Of a DNA stretch of 64,000 bases, positions 7,236 to 15,768 are shown in pieces; within the stretch, counting starts at the first letter, position 1; each line of letters starts with the position of its first letter. Source of the DNA: Candidatus Latescibacterota bacterium (GTDB lineage: Bacteria > Latescibacterota > UBA2968 > UBA8231); the NCBI GenBank assembly GCA_022820485.1, contig JAJEFJ010000082.1, positions 155,485 through 219,484 of the forward strand. Direction: 5' to 3'. The notes under the pieces were generated by a model. The model had not been told where the DNA came from and made no database searches. It worked only from the letters and a program-made list of their open reading frames with translations. The position numbers and the translations under genes were made by a program.

Positions 7236-9504
7236 AAAAGCGAAAAATGTGGTGGTGCTCGGCGCTGGAGTCATGGGAGGGCAAATCGCAGCTCTGCTCG
7301 CCTGTGCGGGTCACAAGGTACATCTCCTCGACTTGCCGTTGGAAGGCGATGAAGCGGGCCGTGCTCGTCAGGGGTTGGAAAAAGCCCTCGCGAGCCGCCC
7401 GCCCGCTTTCTATCTAGCGGAGATGGCCCAACGTATCCAGCTAAGGAGCTTGGAGGATTTAGCCTGCGTTGGAGAGGCTGATTGGGTCATCGAAGCTGTA
7501 GTAGAAGAAAGTGCGCCCAAAAGGGCGTTGCTGGCCCGACTGGAGCCGTACCTGCACGACGGATTGATCATCAGTAGCAATACCTCGGGGCTATCTATCG
7601 CCGAGTTGGCGCGCGACCGCTCGGCGGAGTTTTGCCGCTGCTTTCTCGGGGTGCATTTCTTCAATCCGCCGCGCTACATGAAATTGGTCGAAGTCATCCC
7701 CGGGCCGGATACCGAGCCGGCTATCGTCCAGCAGATGGTCAATTTTCTCAGTGAGGAGTTGGGCAAGGGCGTGGTCCGCGGCCAAGACACGCCTAATTTC
7801 ATCGGCAATCGCCTATGGATTTTTGCCGCCTGCGACATGTTGCAAAGGATGGAGCGGGACGGGCTAGGCGTGGCAGAAGTTGACGCGCTGACTGGCCCTC
7901 TGATGGGGCGGCCCCCAAGCGCGACCTTGCGCGTCTGCGACATCGTGGGCTTGGATACGGTCGCGCACGTGGCTGAGACCAGCTACGAAGGATTGCCGGC
8001 GGATCCGTGGCGGTCGCTTTTTGCGCTGCCGGCGTTTTATCGGCGCATGTTGGAGGAGAATGTGCTCGGAGCCAAGGTCAATGCCGGGTTTTACCGCAAG
8101 GCCGAGATGGGCATTGAGGCCCTCGATTTGGATACCTTCGCTTACCAACCCGTGCAAAAGGTGGATTTGGGGGCCTTAGAATCGGCATTGAGCGAGCGTT
8201 CTCCAGTGCGCCGCCTCCGTGCCTTATGGGACGATCCGGGACCGTGGGGTCAACTCGGGCGAGCGCATCTCGCGGCCGTGCTGGCCTACGCCGCCGAACA
8301 CGCGGCCGACATTGCCGGCGACATTGTTCAAATTGATCAGGCGATGCGCTGGGGATTTAACTGGGCGCTAGGGCCATTTGAACTGTGGGATCTCTTCGGC
8401 GTCGAAGAGGTCGTCAGCACTCTGGAAGCCAACCAACAGCGAGTACCTGATCTCGCCGACCAATTGCTCGCCGCAGGTGAAACGCATTTTTATCACGAGC
8501 AAGGCGCGTTCTCACCGACTCAGTTGCAGCGCGAAAGCTGGCAACCGCCAGCCGACGATTGGGATAAACTTGCTGCCGAGCGAGCCATCTGGTCCAATGA
8601 CGGCGCGTACTTGGTCGAACTGGACGAGGGTCTAGGGACGCTGGTTTTTAGCAACAAAATGAACGCCTTGGGGCCAGCGGCCCTAGAAGCCGTCCATCAC
8701 GCAGTGGATACAGCCTCTTTTGCCGGCTTGGTACTCGCCGGTGCTGGCTCCTTGTTCTCGGTCGGTGCCGACTTGAAGCACGTGGCCAAGCTCGTCGATG
8801 CGAAAGACTGGGCGGGGCTAGAAGCGTTTGTCGCTGCCTTCCAAGAGGCCGTGCAGGCGTTGCGCTACGCGTCTTTCCCGGTCGTCGCGGCTCTTCGCGG
8901 CTTGGCGCTGGGAGGCGGGTGCGAGTTCGCCTTGGGGTCTGATGGGCGCGTGGCGGCGGCTGAGCTAGGCATGGGCTTGGTAGAGACCAAGGTCGGCTTG
9001 ATCCCCGGCAGCGGCGGCTGTATGGAGATGGCGCGGCGGGGAGCAAGCGATATAGCATCTGCGTTTGAGACAATTTTTACCGGAAACTTCAGCGATAACG
9101 CCTTCCAAGCCCGAGCGTGGGGTCTCCTCGGTGCTGACGATGAGATTGTCTTTGCCGAGGGCCAACTCTTAAAGCGGGCCGTAGCCAAACTGCGCAGTCT
9201 GCTCGCCGCAGGCTACTGTGCTAGCGCACCAGATGGAGTGGAGGTCACTGGAGACGAAGGGCTGGCACTTTTGCACGAGCGCCTAGACGAAGGCAGGGCT
9301 GCTGGGCAGCTCAGCGAGCACGACGTGGTCGTAGGGCGTGGTCTGGCGCGGGTGCTTACCGGAGGTGGTGGGGTTCACCGGGGAGTAGAGGAGCGCGACT
9401 TGCTCGATTTGGAACGCGAGGTCTTTCTGCAACTATGCGGCACCGAGCGCACGCGAGAGCGCATCGCGCACATGCTGCACACAGGCAAACCATTGAGAAA
9501 TTGA
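7225..9504 (+). CDS. 3-hydroxyacyl-CoA dehydrogenase / enoyl-CoA hydratase fusion (FadN-like)
   Basis: 759 residues. The N-terminal half is an NAD-dependent 3-hydroxyacyl-CoA dehydrogenase with the Rossmann motif GAGVMGGQIA and the FNPPRYMKLVEV active-site region. The C-terminal half (about 470 on) is a crotonase domain with a GLALGGGCE oxyanion loop and IPGSGG. This order, dehydrogenase first, is that of Bacillus FadN rather than FadB. It catalyses two steps of fatty-acid beta-oxidation or acyl-CoA degradation. No thiolase or acyl-CoA dehydrogenase follows; instead a HpaB/AbfD-fold flavoprotein starts 17 bases later. Confidence 0.9.
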   Translation: MANEKAKNVVVLGAGVMGGQIAALLACAGHKVHLLDLPLEGDEAGRARQGLEKALASRPPAFYLAEMAQRIQLRSLEDLACVGEADWVIEAVVEESAPKRALLARLEPYLHDGLIISSNTSGLSIAELARDRSAEFCRCFLGVHFFNPPRYMKLVEVIPGPDTEPAIVQQMVNFLSEELGKGVVRGQDTPNFIGNRLWIFAACDMLQRMERDGLGVAEVDALTGPLMGRPPSATLRVCDIVGLDTVAHVAETSYEGLPADPWRSLFALPAFYRRMLEENVLGAKVNAGFYRKAEMGIEALDLDTFAYQPVQKVDLGALESALSERSPVRRLRALWDDPGPWGQLGRAHLAAVLAYAAEHAADIAGDIVQIDQAMRWGFNWALGPFELWDLFGVEEVVSTLEANQQRVPDLADQLLAAGETHFYHEQGAFSPTQLQRESWQPPADDWDKLAAERAIWSNDGAYLVELDEGLGTLVFSNKMNALGPAALEAVHHAVDTASFAGLVLAGAGSLFSVGADLKHVAKLVDAKDWAGLEAFVAAFQEAVQALRYASFPVVAALRGLALGGGCEFALGSDGRVAAAELGMGLVETKVGLIPGSGGCMEMARRGASDIASAFETIFTGNFSDNAFQARAWGLLGADDEIVFAEGQLLKRAVAKLRSLLAAGYCASAPDGVEVTGDEGLALLHERLDEGRAAGQLSEHDVVVGRGLARVLTGGGGVHRGVEERDLLDLEREVFLQLCGTERTRERIAHMLHTGKPLRN

Positions 9505-9520
9505 AAGGGAAGGGGGCCTT

Positions 9521-10963
9521 ATGGGCTTGCGTAGTGCCGCCGAGTTTAAAGAGAGCTTGCGCGATGGGCGCGAAGTGTACCATCGGGGAGAGCGGGTCGA
9601 GGACGTAACCGCGCATGACGATTTGGGGATCGGGGTCGATCACGTCGCCTTGGATTTTGAATTGGCCGAGGACCCGGAGCACCGCGATCTGATGACTTGG
9701 ACGGATGAAGAACTGGACGAACTCGTCAGTCGCTATTTTAAAATTCCGATAGATGCCGAGGATTTGCTCAATCGACGCGAGATGATTGAGCGTTCGACGC
9801 GGCTGGGCAGTAGCGTGGTGTTGCTAATCAAGGAAATTGGCACCGACGCTCTCTTCGCCCTCGACTTGGTTTCCGACCATTTGGATAAAAATGCCGGTGG
9901 ACAATACAACGCACGCGTGCAAGCCTTCCACCGCGCGTGCAAGCAGCGCGACCTGAGCTTGGCCGTGGCCCAAACCGATGTAAAAGGCGACCGCAGTCTC
10001 TTGCCGTCGCAACAAGCCCACCCCGACTACTATGTCCACATTGTCGAGGAGCGAAGCGATGGAATCGTGGTGCGCGGGGCCAAAGCCCATACGACGTGTG
10101 CCCCGTATGTCGATGAACTCATCGTCTTGCCGACCCGTGCGCTCAAGGAGGAGGATGCGGCCTATGCGGTTGCCTTTGCCACGCCAGTCAATGCGCCGGG
10201 GCTCAAGCTAATCGCCAGCCCCTTTGGCTCGCCGCCGGTGAGCCAGTTTCACCATCCGGTCAGTTCCGAGCATCGCATGATCGATACGCTGACGATCTTC
10301 GACGATGTGTTTATTCCCAACGAGCGCGTCTTCCTCAAAGGGGAGTGGCAATACGCCGGGCCGCTGGCCAACGCCTTTGTCGAATTCCACCGCTTTACAG
10401 CCGCCTCGTACAAACCGCCGCTCTGCGACCTCTTTATCGGAGCGGCGGCGCTCTTAGCCCACTATAACGGTATCGCCAAGGCCAGCCACGTGCGCGAGAA
10501 ACTGACCAAGCTCATCACCTATGCCGAGACCGTTCGCGGGCTGACCTTGGCTGCGGCCCACGATTGCCGTATTGCAGCGAACGGCACGGCCGTGCCCAAT
10601 ATCATCTTCACCAACTTGGCCAAATTCCACTTTGCCAATAACTATCACCAGGCTGTGTCTTGGGTTCAGGACATTGCCGGAGGGCTGGTGGTCACTGGGC
10701 CGTCGGAAGAGGACTTAGCCAATCCCGAGACCAAAGGCTATATCAAACGCTTCTTGGGTGGCGGGAGTGGCATCGACGCTGAGGCGCGACTGAAGGCAAT
10801 CAACTTGGTGCGTGACCTGACGGCTTCAACCTTTGGTGGTTACAACGAGCTATTGGCCATCCACGCCGAAGGCTCATTGGAAACCCAGAAAATCACCATT
10901 TTGCGAGATTACGATGTCGAGCGCTGTGTCCGGCTGGCCAAAGAAGCTATCGGCCTAGATTGA
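9521..10963 (+). CDS. HpaB/4-hydroxybutyryl-CoA dehydratase-fold flavoprotein without the Fe-S cysteines
   Basis: 480 residues, colinear with AbfD (4-hydroxybutyryl-CoA dehydratase/vinylacetyl-CoA isomerase) and the flavin monooxygenase HpaB. Conserved blocks are DPKGDR-like VKGDR, GIVVRGAKAH, DDVFIPNERVF and DIAGGLVVT. In Clostridium AbfD the 4Fe-4S cluster is held by three Cys and one His. Aligned from memory, the first two Cys are L101 and E105 here and the third is Y297; only the His (H290) remains. So a radical dehydratase is unlikely and an FAD-dependent acyl-CoA oxidoreductase, isomerase or hydroxylase is more likely. It follows the FadN-like gene by 17 bases, so the substrate may be a CoA thioester. 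Confidence 0.82.
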   Translation: MGLRSAAEFKESLRDGREVYHRGERVEDVTAHDDLGIGVDHVALDFELAEDPEHRDLMTWTDEELDELVSRYFKIPIDAEDLLNRREMIERSTRLGSSVVLLIKEIGTDALFALDLVSDHLDKNAGGQYNARVQAFHRACKQRDLSLAVAQTDVKGDRSLLPSQQAHPDYYVHIVEERSDGIVVRGAKAHTTCAPYVDELIVLPTRALKEEDAAYAVAFATPVNAPGLKLIASPFGSPPVSQFHHPVSSEHRMIDTLTIFDDVFIPNERVFLKGEWQYAGPLANAFVEFHRFTAASYKPPLCDLFIGAAALLAHYNGIAKASHVREKLTKLITYAETVRGLTLAAAHDCRIAANGTAVPNIIFTNLAKFHFANNYHQAVSWVQDIAGGLVVTGPSEEDLANPETKGYIKRFLGGGSGIDAEARLKAINLVRDLTASTFGGYNELLAIHAEGSLETQKITILRDYDVERCVRLAKEAIGLD

Positions 10964-11006
10964 GCTAAACACCAAATAATTAGGGAACAAGAAAGAACGA
11001 AAAGAG

Positions 11007-11035
11007 TTGATTATATAAATTTAAAACCCTATATT
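11007..11035 (+). promoter_or_regulatory. Promoter of the sigma factor gene
   Basis: TTGATT at 11007-11012, a 17-base spacer and TATATT at 11030-11035, set in an A+T-rich block. Transcription would start near 11042, giving a leader of about 155 bases before the ATG at 11197. Confidence 0.65.
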
Positions 11036-11037
11036 AA

Positions 11038-11196
11038 GCTGCATCCTCCTCTATGCGGTTTATCCAAAACCGCTTTCCTTTCGGATGTATTTCCCCCACA
11101 TCCGAAACTCCCTGCTCTTCCATATTAGGTACCATCATAGCTTAATGCAGCCAAGAGTCCCCATACTGGCTCATTAGCAACAGGAGGCGTCAAGTT
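11038..11196 (+). promoter_or_regulatory. Structured 5' leader of the sigma factor mRNA
   Basis: The leader holds two perfect hairpins: GCGGTTT/AAACCGC at 11055-11073 (7 pairs, 5-base loop) and TTTCGGATGT/ACATCCGAAA at 11079-11107 (10 pairs, 9-base loop). GCTGCAT at 11038-11044 can pair with ATGCAGC at 11145-11151, closing both into a multibranch fold, although the first few bases may precede the transcription start. CCTCCT at 11045-11050 is complementary to the AGGAGG ribosome site at 11182-11187. Regulation by this leader is inference; no known riboswitch class is recognised. Confidence 0.4.
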
Positions 11197-12042
11197 ATGA
11201 CTACCTTGCAGACCGATTCTATCGTCGATCAGTATTTCCACGAGATCGAAGATGCCGTCGGGCTATCGTCCGAGGACGAAGTGGCCATCGCCCAGCAAAT
11301 AAAAGAGGGCGATGAAGAGGCTTTATCCGATCTGGTTAAAGCCAACCTGCGCTTTGTCGTAAGCGTGGCGAAGCAATATCAGAATTTGGGCTTGCCGCTT
11401 TCGGATCTGATCAACGAGGGGAACTTGGGACTTATCATCGCCGCCAAGCGCTTTGACGGCACGAAGGGCTTCAAGTTCATTTCCTATGCCGTGTGGTGGA
11501 TCCGCCAGTCGATCCTGCAAGCGTTGGCCAATCAGTCGCGCATCGTGCGGTTGCCGCTGAATCGCATCGGCGAACTGACGCGCGTCAATAGGGTGCTTAA
11601 CAAGCTCGAACAGGGGCTAGGGCGTCCCCCAGAAGTAGAGGAAATAGCCGAAGAGCTAGAGGTCGAACCCGGTGATATGGAACTCCTGTTGCGGTTGGCC
11701 CAAAGGCCGGTTTCGCTGGAGATGCCCTGCGACGAATCCGAACCGGATCGCTGTTTCGGCGATCTGATTCCCGACTACAGTCAGCCGCCCAGCGACGAGG
11801 CCCTCTCCAGCGACGAGCTCAAAGAGGAAATTTACAACGCCATGCATGCCCTAACCGAAGGCGAGGCGCGCGTCCTGAAAATGTATTACGGATTGGATGG
11901 GCACGAGCCGATGACTTTGGAGAAGATCGGGGCCTATGTCGGACGCACGCGGGAGCGGGTGCGGCAAATCAAGGAAAAGGCCCTGCAGAAGCTCCGCCAT
12001 CCTGCTCGCTGCGACTCTCTCAAGGAGTATTACGCGGACTAA
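11197..12042 (+). CDS. RNA polymerase sigma factor, short RpoD type
   Basis: 281 residues, the short RpoD-like form common as the primary sigma factor in FCB bacteria. Region 1.2 is followed by region 2 (NLRFVVSVAKQYQ, DLINEGNLGL, FKFISYAVWWIRQSI), region 3 and region 4 with the GRTRERVRQIKEKAL recognition helix that reads the -35 box. Region 1.1 is absent. The region 2.4 and 4.2 residues fit recognition of TTGA/TATA-type promoters as found throughout this window. It is monocistronic, with its own promoter, long leader and terminator. Confidence 0.94.
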   Translation: MTTLQTDSIVDQYFHEIEDAVGLSSEDEVAIAQQIKEGDEEALSDLVKANLRFVVSVAKQYQNLGLPLSDLINEGNLGLIIAAKRFDGTKGFKFISYAVWWIRQSILQALANQSRIVRLPLNRIGELTRVNRVLNKLEQGLGRPPEVEEIAEELEVEPGDMELLLRLAQRPVSLEMPCDESEPDRCFGDLIPDYSQPPSDEALSSDELKEEIYNAMHALTEGEARVLKMYYGLDGHEPMTLEKIGAYVGRTRERVRQIKEKALQKLRHPARCDSLKEYYAD

Positions 12043-12078
12043 TTATCCGCTGCTGCGGGGCGAGAAAAGTGGGTGAAC

Positions 12079-12112
12079 AAGGCCACTGGCGGCTTGGCCT
12101 TATTTGATTTTT
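12079..12112 (+). terminator. Rho-independent terminator of the sigma factor gene
   Basis: AAGGCCA at 12079-12085 pairs with TGGCCTT at 12095-12101 around a 9-base loop, followed by a T-rich run. It lies 37 bases after the sigma factor stop. Confidence 0.7.
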
Positions 12113-12132
12113 GCCCGATTTTTCGTTAATAT
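12104..12132 (+). promoter_or_regulatory. Promoter of tRNA-Asn
   Basis: TTGATT at 12104-12109, 17-base spacer, TAATAT at 12127-12132. The predicted start near 12139 is a few bases before the mature tRNA end at 12143. The -35 box overlaps the T-run of the preceding terminator. Confidence 0.6.
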
Positions 12133-12142
12133 ATCTGTTTAT

Positions 12143-12218
12143 TCCGCGGTAGCTCAGCTGGCAGAGCGGGTGGCTGTTAACCACTTGGTCGTAGGTTCGA
12201 ATCCTACCCGCGGAGCCA
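12143..12218 (+). tRNA. tRNA-Asn (anticodon GTT), CCA encoded
   Basis: 76-base cloverleaf. The acceptor stem TCCGCGG (12143-12149) pairs with CCGCGGA (12208-12214), then discriminator G and encoded CCA. The D arm contains AGCTCAGCTGG, the anticodon loop reads CT-GTT-AA with GTT at 12176-12178, and the T arm has GGTTCGAATCC. The anticodon GTT assigns it to asparagine. Confidence 0.97.
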
Positions 12219-12225
12219 CTCAAAA

Positions 12226-12276
12226 AAACAGCCGGACCAACCAATCCCGATTCTCGGTAAGGTTGTCCGGCTGTTT
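12226..12276. terminator. Bidirectional terminator between tRNA-Asn and msrAB
   Basis: AAACAGCCGGAC at 12226-12237 pairs perfectly with GTCCGGCTGTTT at 12265-12276, with an inner CCGA/TCGG helix in the loop. A seven-A run precedes it and a T-rich run follows, so it can stop transcription from the tRNA on the plus strand and from msrAB on the minus strand. Confidence 0.8.
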
Positions 12277-12305
12277 GCATTTTTGCAATGCCAAAGCCCT
12301 CGCGC

Positions 12306-13361
12306 TTACTCAAACAGGGCCGCGTACTCGCCGTAGCCTTCCTTGGCCAAATCCTCAACGGGAATAAAGCGCAGAGATGCCGAGTTGATGCAGTAGCGCA
12401 GCCCGGTGGGGAGCGGGCCGTCTGGAAAGACGTGCCCGAGGTGCGAGTCGGCGTATTTGCTGCGCACTTCGACGCGGGTCATAAACAGCGAATTGTCGGT
12501 GTGCTTGACGATGTGATCCGGCTCTAGAGGCTGGGTAAAGCTAGGCCAGCCGGTGCCGGATTTGAACTTGTGCTGCGAGCTAAAGAGGGGTTCGCCAGAA
12601 ACAATATCGACGTAGATACCCGCAGCCTTGTTATCCCAATACAGATTGTGGAAGGGCCGCTCGGTGGCGTCTTCCTGTGTGACCCGAAATTGCAAGTCCG
12701 TGAGCTTGGTGTGCAAGGTGTCGATGGAAGGCTTGGCGTATTGGGCGCTGACCGTTGGCGTCGGCAGGTCTTTGCCCCACGTCTCTTCGATAAAGCGGTC
12801 GCGGCCCGATCCTCGACGATAGCGCTGGTAGTGCTGGGGATTCTTTAGGTAGTAGTCTTGGTGATACTCCTCGGCCTGATAAAACGTAGCGGCTGGGCGG
12901 ATAGGCGTGACGATGGGTTTGTCAAAGCGGCCCGATGCGTCGAGAGCTTGTTTGCTGGCTTCGGCTAAGGCGCGTTGCTCTTCATCGTGGTAGAATATGG
13001 CTGAGGTATATTGATGGCCGCGGTCGTAAAAGGACCCACTTGGATCGGTGGGGTCAAATTGACGCCAGTAGATGTCGAGAAGCTGGCTATAGGAGACGAC
13101 CTCGGGATCAAAGGTGACCAGCACGGATTCTATGTGCTTGGTCGCGCCGGAGCTGACTTGTTTGTAGGTCGGGTTTTCGCGCTCGCCGCCGGTGTAGCCG
13201 GAAACGGCTGAGACGACCCCCTCGACCTTGTCAAAGGGCGCTTCGATGCACCAGAAACATCCCCCGGCAAACGTCGCTTGGGCGTGGTCTTGAGCGCGGC
13301 TGGTTTGAATGCTAAGCACACACAGGGCCGCGCCGGTTAGAATGAGTAGTTTGGCTTTCAT
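12306..13361 (-). CDS. msrAB: Peptide methionine sulfoxide reductase MsrA/MsrB fusion, exported
   Basis: 351 residues. A signal peptide (about 1-23, ending SRAQ) is followed by MsrA with the catalytic GCFWC motif (C35) and then by MsrB with GTGWPSF and the catalytic Cys in RYCINSA. MsrA reduces the S and MsrB the R sulfoxide of methionine. The signal peptide points to repair of envelope proteins. A strong ribosome site (AAGGAGG) precedes the ATG. It lies downstream of the Omp85-type gene on the same strand (63-base gap). Confidence 0.94.
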   Translation of the reverse strand: MKAKLLILTGAALCVLSIQTSRAQDHAQATFAGGCFWCIEAPFDKVEGVVSAVSGYTGGERENPTYKQVSSGATKHIESVLVTFDPEVVSYSQLLDIYWRQFDPTDPSGSFYDRGHQYTSAIFYHDEEQRALAEASKQALDASGRFDKPIVTPIRPAATFYQAEEYHQDYYLKNPQHYQRYRRGSGRDRFIEETWGKDLPTPTVSAQYAKPSIDTLHTKLTDLQFRVTQEDATERPFHNLYWDNKAAGIYVDIVSGEPLFSSQHKFKSGTGWPSFTQPLEPDHIVKHTDNSLFMTRVEVRSKYADSHLGHVFPDGPLPTGLRYCINSASLRFIPVEDLAKEGYGEYAALFE

Positions 13362-13424
13362 AGCTCCTCCTTTTGCGTTGGTTTTCTTAATAGACGCTCT
13401 AAGTATGCCAAAAGGTCCACACTA

Positions 13425-14924
13425 TTAAAAGTATTGCCCCATTCCCACGGAGAACGCATACGTGCCCTCTGCTAGTCCGTAGGCTATATCACCGCGCAGT
13501 ACCGGCGTGTTGTACACCTTGGGCCAGCCTAGGCGGATGCCCAAGCCAGGGGAACAGACCAAATTGGCCCTTTTGCTATCGGGTGTCCAAGCTGCGCCGC
13601 AATCCACAAAGGCGGCACTGGCGAGGGTGTACCAAGGTCGGCGAATCAAAGTGGGCCGCGCTTCTACGTTAAAAATTACGCGTCTCGTGCCGTTGTAGCG
13701 CCGAGGGGCATAGCCGCGCAAGCCGCGCGTTAGGCCGAGGAGGAGCTGGTCGGCGTCCTCGCTGTGGTGCAGTGCTTCCCAAGCGGTGCGCAAGGCGAGC
13801 GAATGAGCCACTCCCAGCCGGAAGTACGCGGTCGCGGATGCCGAGGCTAGGAGGTTGTAAAATTTCCCCTCGCCTCGGTGCGAGCTAGTGAGCAAAGTCA
13901 ACTCAGCGTAGCTGCGCTTGGTAAGCTCGAAGCGGGGAGCCAGTTGGGCCTGATATAAAGAAAAGGTCCGATCCGATCCCAAGGAGCGATGGACAAAGCC
14001 CCAACGCAGCGACAGCCAACTGCCCGTTTGTAAGTCTTCCAGCGGGCCTAAGTTGCGGATATAGCGGGTGAGCTTATAGCGGGGATGCCACACGATAAGG
14101 CCGACGCTCGGCGTGATCCGCGTCCGGTCGGAGGGTGCGTATCCGTCGCCTGTGCGCGCGGTAAATCGGCGACGGGAAACCTGCAATTGCACTGAGGGGC
14201 GCACCTTCGTCTGCTCGCCATAGGAGCGAGTCAGCCAAATGCGGCCGCCGTCGAGTGCGTCTTGATAGCGCGTTACGAGCTGACCCTCCGAGTACAAGCG
14301 CTGCATGGCCTGTTGGCTGAACAGGGAAAAACCATAGGCGCGGCGATCGGCTAGGGTGGCAAAAGGCTGAGAGAAAGTTAGGGCATGGGCATGGCCTTCA
14401 GCACCTGCGGCGAGCTGGGCCGTCAAGGCGCGACGGCTATCGTTGAGACGTGGTTCGGCAAAGAGCAATTCGGCCCAAGGACCGGAAATGGCCCGGTCTT
14501 CAAAGCCCAAGCGCAGGCGTTGGCCGCGGCCGCGAAAATTGTAGTCGAGCGCGACCGCGCCGAAGCTTAGTTCGTCGATTTGTCCTGAGATTAAGGGGGA
14601 CAAGGTGCGCGAGTAGAGATCTTCTACCGAGACCGTCATCTCGACGCCCTCGGGCCGGTCGAGTAGGCGGATGTGTACTTCGCCGATAAAGAGCAAGCGC
14701 CGCAGGTTGCGCTCTGTCTCGGCAACGCGGGTGGAATCGAGGACATCACCTGCGGCAAAGAGCAGTTCGCGGCGAATGACCTGTTCGTTGGTGCGCTCAA
14801 GGCCGTGGATGACAATGCGGTGGATGCGTGGAAGGTCGTCTGCGGCGTGCGCGGGTCCGGCTGGGAGCAAAAGAATCGCAAGCAGGAAGCTGCGACCCAA
14901 CGAGAAATATGGGTGGTACAACAT
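13425..14924 (-). CDS. Omp85/BamA-superfamily outer membrane protein
   Basis: 499 residues. A signal peptide ends near AHAAD; one POTRA-like domain (I-x-RIVIHGLERTNEQVIRRELLF...) spans about 30-110. The rest has alternating strands of a 16-strand barrel, and the C-terminus ends Gly-Gln-Tyr-Phe with the terminal aromatic of the outer membrane beta-signal. BamA proper has five POTRA domains and about 800 residues, so this is a short paralogue, closer to single-POTRA surface antigen D15/TamA-like or FhaC-size proteins. The partner or cargo is unknown. Bases 14925-15099, between it and the divergent lipoprotein gene, form a promoter region. Confidence 0.82.
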   Translation of the reverse strand: MLYHPYFSLGRSFLLAILLLPAGPAHAADDLPRIHRIVIHGLERTNEQVIRRELLFAAGDVLDSTRVAETERNLRRLLFIGEVHIRLLDRPEGVEMTVSVEDLYSRTLSPLISGQIDELSFGAVALDYNFRGRGQRLRLGFEDRAISGPWAELLFAEPRLNDSRRALTAQLAAGAEGHAHALTFSQPFATLADRRAYGFSLFSQQAMQRLYSEGQLVTRYQDALDGGRIWLTRSYGEQTKVRPSVQLQVSRRRFTARTGDGYAPSDRTRITPSVGLIVWHPRYKLTRYIRNLGPLEDLQTGSWLSLRWGFVHRSLGSDRTFSLYQAQLAPRFELTKRSYAELTLLTSSHRGEGKFYNLLASASATAYFRLGVAHSLALRTAWEALHHSEDADQLLLGLTRGLRGYAPRRYNGTRRVIFNVEARPTLIRRPWYTLASAAFVDCGAAWTPDSKRANLVCSPGLGIRLGWPKVYNTPVLRGDIAYGLAEGTYAFSVGMGQYF

Positions 14925-15020
14925 AGGCTAGGAAATCAGGTGCAATTTGGCGGCTATCTTAACCGCTATAGAACCAGTTTGTCAAACTACAGTCTGCGCA
15001 AAAAGCACGCTGAGAGAAAG

Positions 15021-15050
15021 TTGACAGTACGTGCGAGAACGGCCTTATTC
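15021..15050 (+). promoter_or_regulatory. Promoter of the lipoprotein/HTH-MBL genes
   Basis: A perfect TTGACA at 15021-15026 with TTATTC at 15045-15050 (18-base spacer), 50 bases upstream of the lipoprotein ATG. Confidence 0.55.
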
Positions 15051-15099
15051 TCGCGCTCTAAGTTCGTCTCGTCAGCTTCATTACTTGGGGGAATTTGCG

Positions 15100-15762
15100 A
15101 TGCTAAAGAATATTCTTCGATCCCGGAGCCGATCTATGTGGATCTTTGCTGGGATTCTCGGGGCCATCGGGTGCAGCCAAAATTTCAGCGACCAAGAGCC
15201 GGCGGCGGCCATGGCCGAGCGGGGATTCACCGCCCGATCCACAACCAGTGCAACACCAGCACCCGCTTTGAGTCAGGCGAGCGGCCGACAGGCGCTGGGA
15301 CCACTCAGCGCGGTGGCTCCCAAAGGCTGGGTGGCGCAGCAGCCGTCCAGCTCTATGCGGGTGGCCCAATACGGCCTGCCCGGCCCGGCCGGCGAAGCGA
15401 CATTGGGCATCTTTTTCTTCGGCTCAGGGCAAGGCGGAAGCATCGAGGCCAACATTGAGCGTTGGTTCGGCCAGTTCAAACAAGAGGATGGCCAACCGGC
15501 CCAAGGGCGGCGTTGGACGCGACAGGTGGGGGGCATCGAAATAACCGGAGTTGATGTCAGCGGCACCTTCTCTGCGGGAATGGGGATGGGAGACACAACG
15601 CCCCAAGCCGGCTATCGAATGCTCGGAGCCATTGCCGTCCACCGCTCGGGCACGGTGTTTTTCAAGATGACTGGACCGGCCCAGACTGTCGGGCAATGGG
15701 CCGCTAGCTTTGATGAGTTTTTGAGCACTTTACAAGCCGGCTCCGTTGAGCCTAAATACTGA
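15100..15762 (+). CDS. Hypothetical lipoprotein
   Basis: 220 residues from ATG 15100, preferred over an upstream in-frame start because GGGGGAAT precedes it and a lipoprotein signal follows at once: basic start, hydrophobic stretch and a lipobox ending IGC at about residue 22. The mature part begins Ser-Gln, so outer membrane sorting is likely. The body includes a segment beginning APKGWVAQQPSSSMR that resembles small periplasmic proteins predicted to sense or bind, but no named domain is recognised. Six bases separate it from the HTH-MBL gene. Confidence 0.75.
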   Translation: MLKNILRSRSRSMWIFAGILGAIGCSQNFSDQEPAAAMAERGFTARSTTSATPAPALSQASGRQALGPLSAVAPKGWVAQQPSSSMRVAQYGLPGPAGEATLGIFFFGSGQGGSIEANIERWFGQFKQEDGQPAQGRRWTRQVGGIEITGVDVSGTFSAGMGMGDTTPQAGYRMLGAIAVHRSGTVFFKMTGPAQTVGQWAASFDEFLSTLQAGSVEPKY

Positions 15763-15768
15763 GGGAAT

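Noticed and set aside
11038..11151. Possible tRNA-like or known riboswitch upstream of the sigma factor
   Set aside because: Two hairpins are clear but there is no tRNA T-arm or any known riboswitch consensus, so only a structured leader is claimed.
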